Assembly: GCA_035635475.1 (NCBI GenBank)
Contig: DASQAZ010000137.1
Location: 1 to 5,586, forward strand
Source of the DNA: VBOC01 sp035635475
Lineage (GTDB): Bacteria > Bacteroidota > Ignavibacteria > UBA10030 > SZUA-254
DNA length: 5,586 nt
Reading direction: 5' to 3'
Shown: one piece after another, positions 5,328 through 5,586 of the stretch
Layout: the number at the start of each line of letters is the position of its first letter
Numbering within the stretch: position 1 is the stretch's first letter
Notes under the pieces: generated by a model
What the model saw: only the letters and a program-made list of their open reading frames with translations
Database searches by the model: none
What the model was told of the DNA's origin: nothing
Translations under genes and position numbers: made by a program

Positions 5328-5586
5328 TTACTTGACCAACATCATCTTCTTGACTTGCTTGAAGACTTGTCCGGTGGAAACGCCGTCGTCGTTGAGGCTC
5401 TGGGCGCTGATTCGGTAGAAGTAGACCCCTGACGGCAGATTCGATGCGTCAAAGTCTACGCTCTGATTCCCATAATCAAGCGCTTCATGATTCAACAGCG
5501 TTCCCATCTCCTGACCTACGATGTTGTAGATCTTGAGGGTCACGAACGCATCGGTCGGCAAGTCAAACTCGATGGTTGTCGTTGGG
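5328..5586 (-). CDS. C-terminal T9SS sorting domain of a cargo protein, start beyond window
   Basis: Only the last 85 residues are visible; the frame is open to the right edge and continues upstream, so any start inside the window is false. The visible part begins within the NPFNPTT motif (PTTTIEFDLP) and shows the standard T9SS type A tail: VTLKIYNIVGQEMGTLLN, YGNQSVDFDASNLPSGVYFYRISA, and a terminal Lys-rich KKMMLVK before the stop. In this family the tail is recognised by the outer-membrane T9SS translocon and usually removed after export. What the protein does cannot be told from the tail alone. It is followed by a strong hairpin and a 147-bp spacer, so it may be a separate transcription unit from the three genes downstream. 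Confidence 0.93.
   Translation of the reverse strand, partial: PTTTIEFDLPTDAFVTLKIYNIVGQEMGTLLNHEALDYGNQSVDFDASNLPSGVYFYRISAQSLNDDGVSTGQVFKQVKKMMLVK

Noticed and set aside
5328..5561. A separate 77-residue gene starting at the TTG at 5561
   Set aside because: The frame continues upstream to the window edge and reads into the NPFNPTT motif, so it is the truncated C-terminus of a larger protein, not a small gene.

Overview
The window holds four genes, all on the minus strand and all encoding secreted proteins of one style. Reading in the direction of transcription (right to left) they are: the C-terminal end of a protein with a type IX secretion (T9SS) sorting tail (5328-5586, cut by the window edge); a complete 312-residue secreted T9SS cargo protein (4242-5180); a complete 416-residue secreted T9SS cargo protein with one fibronectin type III (FnIII) domain (2882-4132); and a very large FnIII-repeat protein (1-2810) that runs off the left edge with 936 codons visible. 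The large gene needs care because its open frame has no stop inside the window; every apparent plus-strand reading frame opposite it is a shadow.

Organism: the sorting tails (YPNPFNP[ST]T, then a VYNILGQ-like strand, SGVYF.R, and a Lys-rich end), combined with high GC and FnIII repeats carrying YYWRV, point to the FCB superphylum. An Ignavibacteria/Kryptonia/Chlorobi-like lineage, probably known from metagenomes, fits better than a classic gut Bacteroides. This is inference from protein style, not from a marker gene.

Layout: 5328-5586 sorting tail; 5181-5327 spacer with a perfect 14-bp-stem hairpin flanked by a 9-bp direct repeat; 4242-5180 small cargo gene; 4133-4241 spacer with two inverted repeats; 2882-4132 FnIII cargo gene; 2811-2881 short spacer; 1-2810 giant FnIII gene. 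No spacer exceeds 150 bp, and no RNA gene, CRISPR array or transposase was seen.

How the genes relate: the genes at 2882-4132 and 1-2810 are tandem paralogues through their first 270 residues, with 78 of 108 residues identical by hand count over the first stretch. After that point one goes straight to its sorting tail, while the other gains six more FnIII repeats and then a second copy of the head-domain motif. The gene at 4242-5180 carries a more distant version of the same head domain (motif FG.hP.AT..ID..LGE). The locus therefore looks like a family of exported surface proteins built from a shared, apparently unnamed head module, variable FnIII spacers and a T9SS tail. The most noteworthy points are this module, the strict 96-residue FnIII period with paired cysteines every second repeat, and a palindrome-rich segment inside the signal-peptide region of the large gene that resembles the intergenic hairpin.
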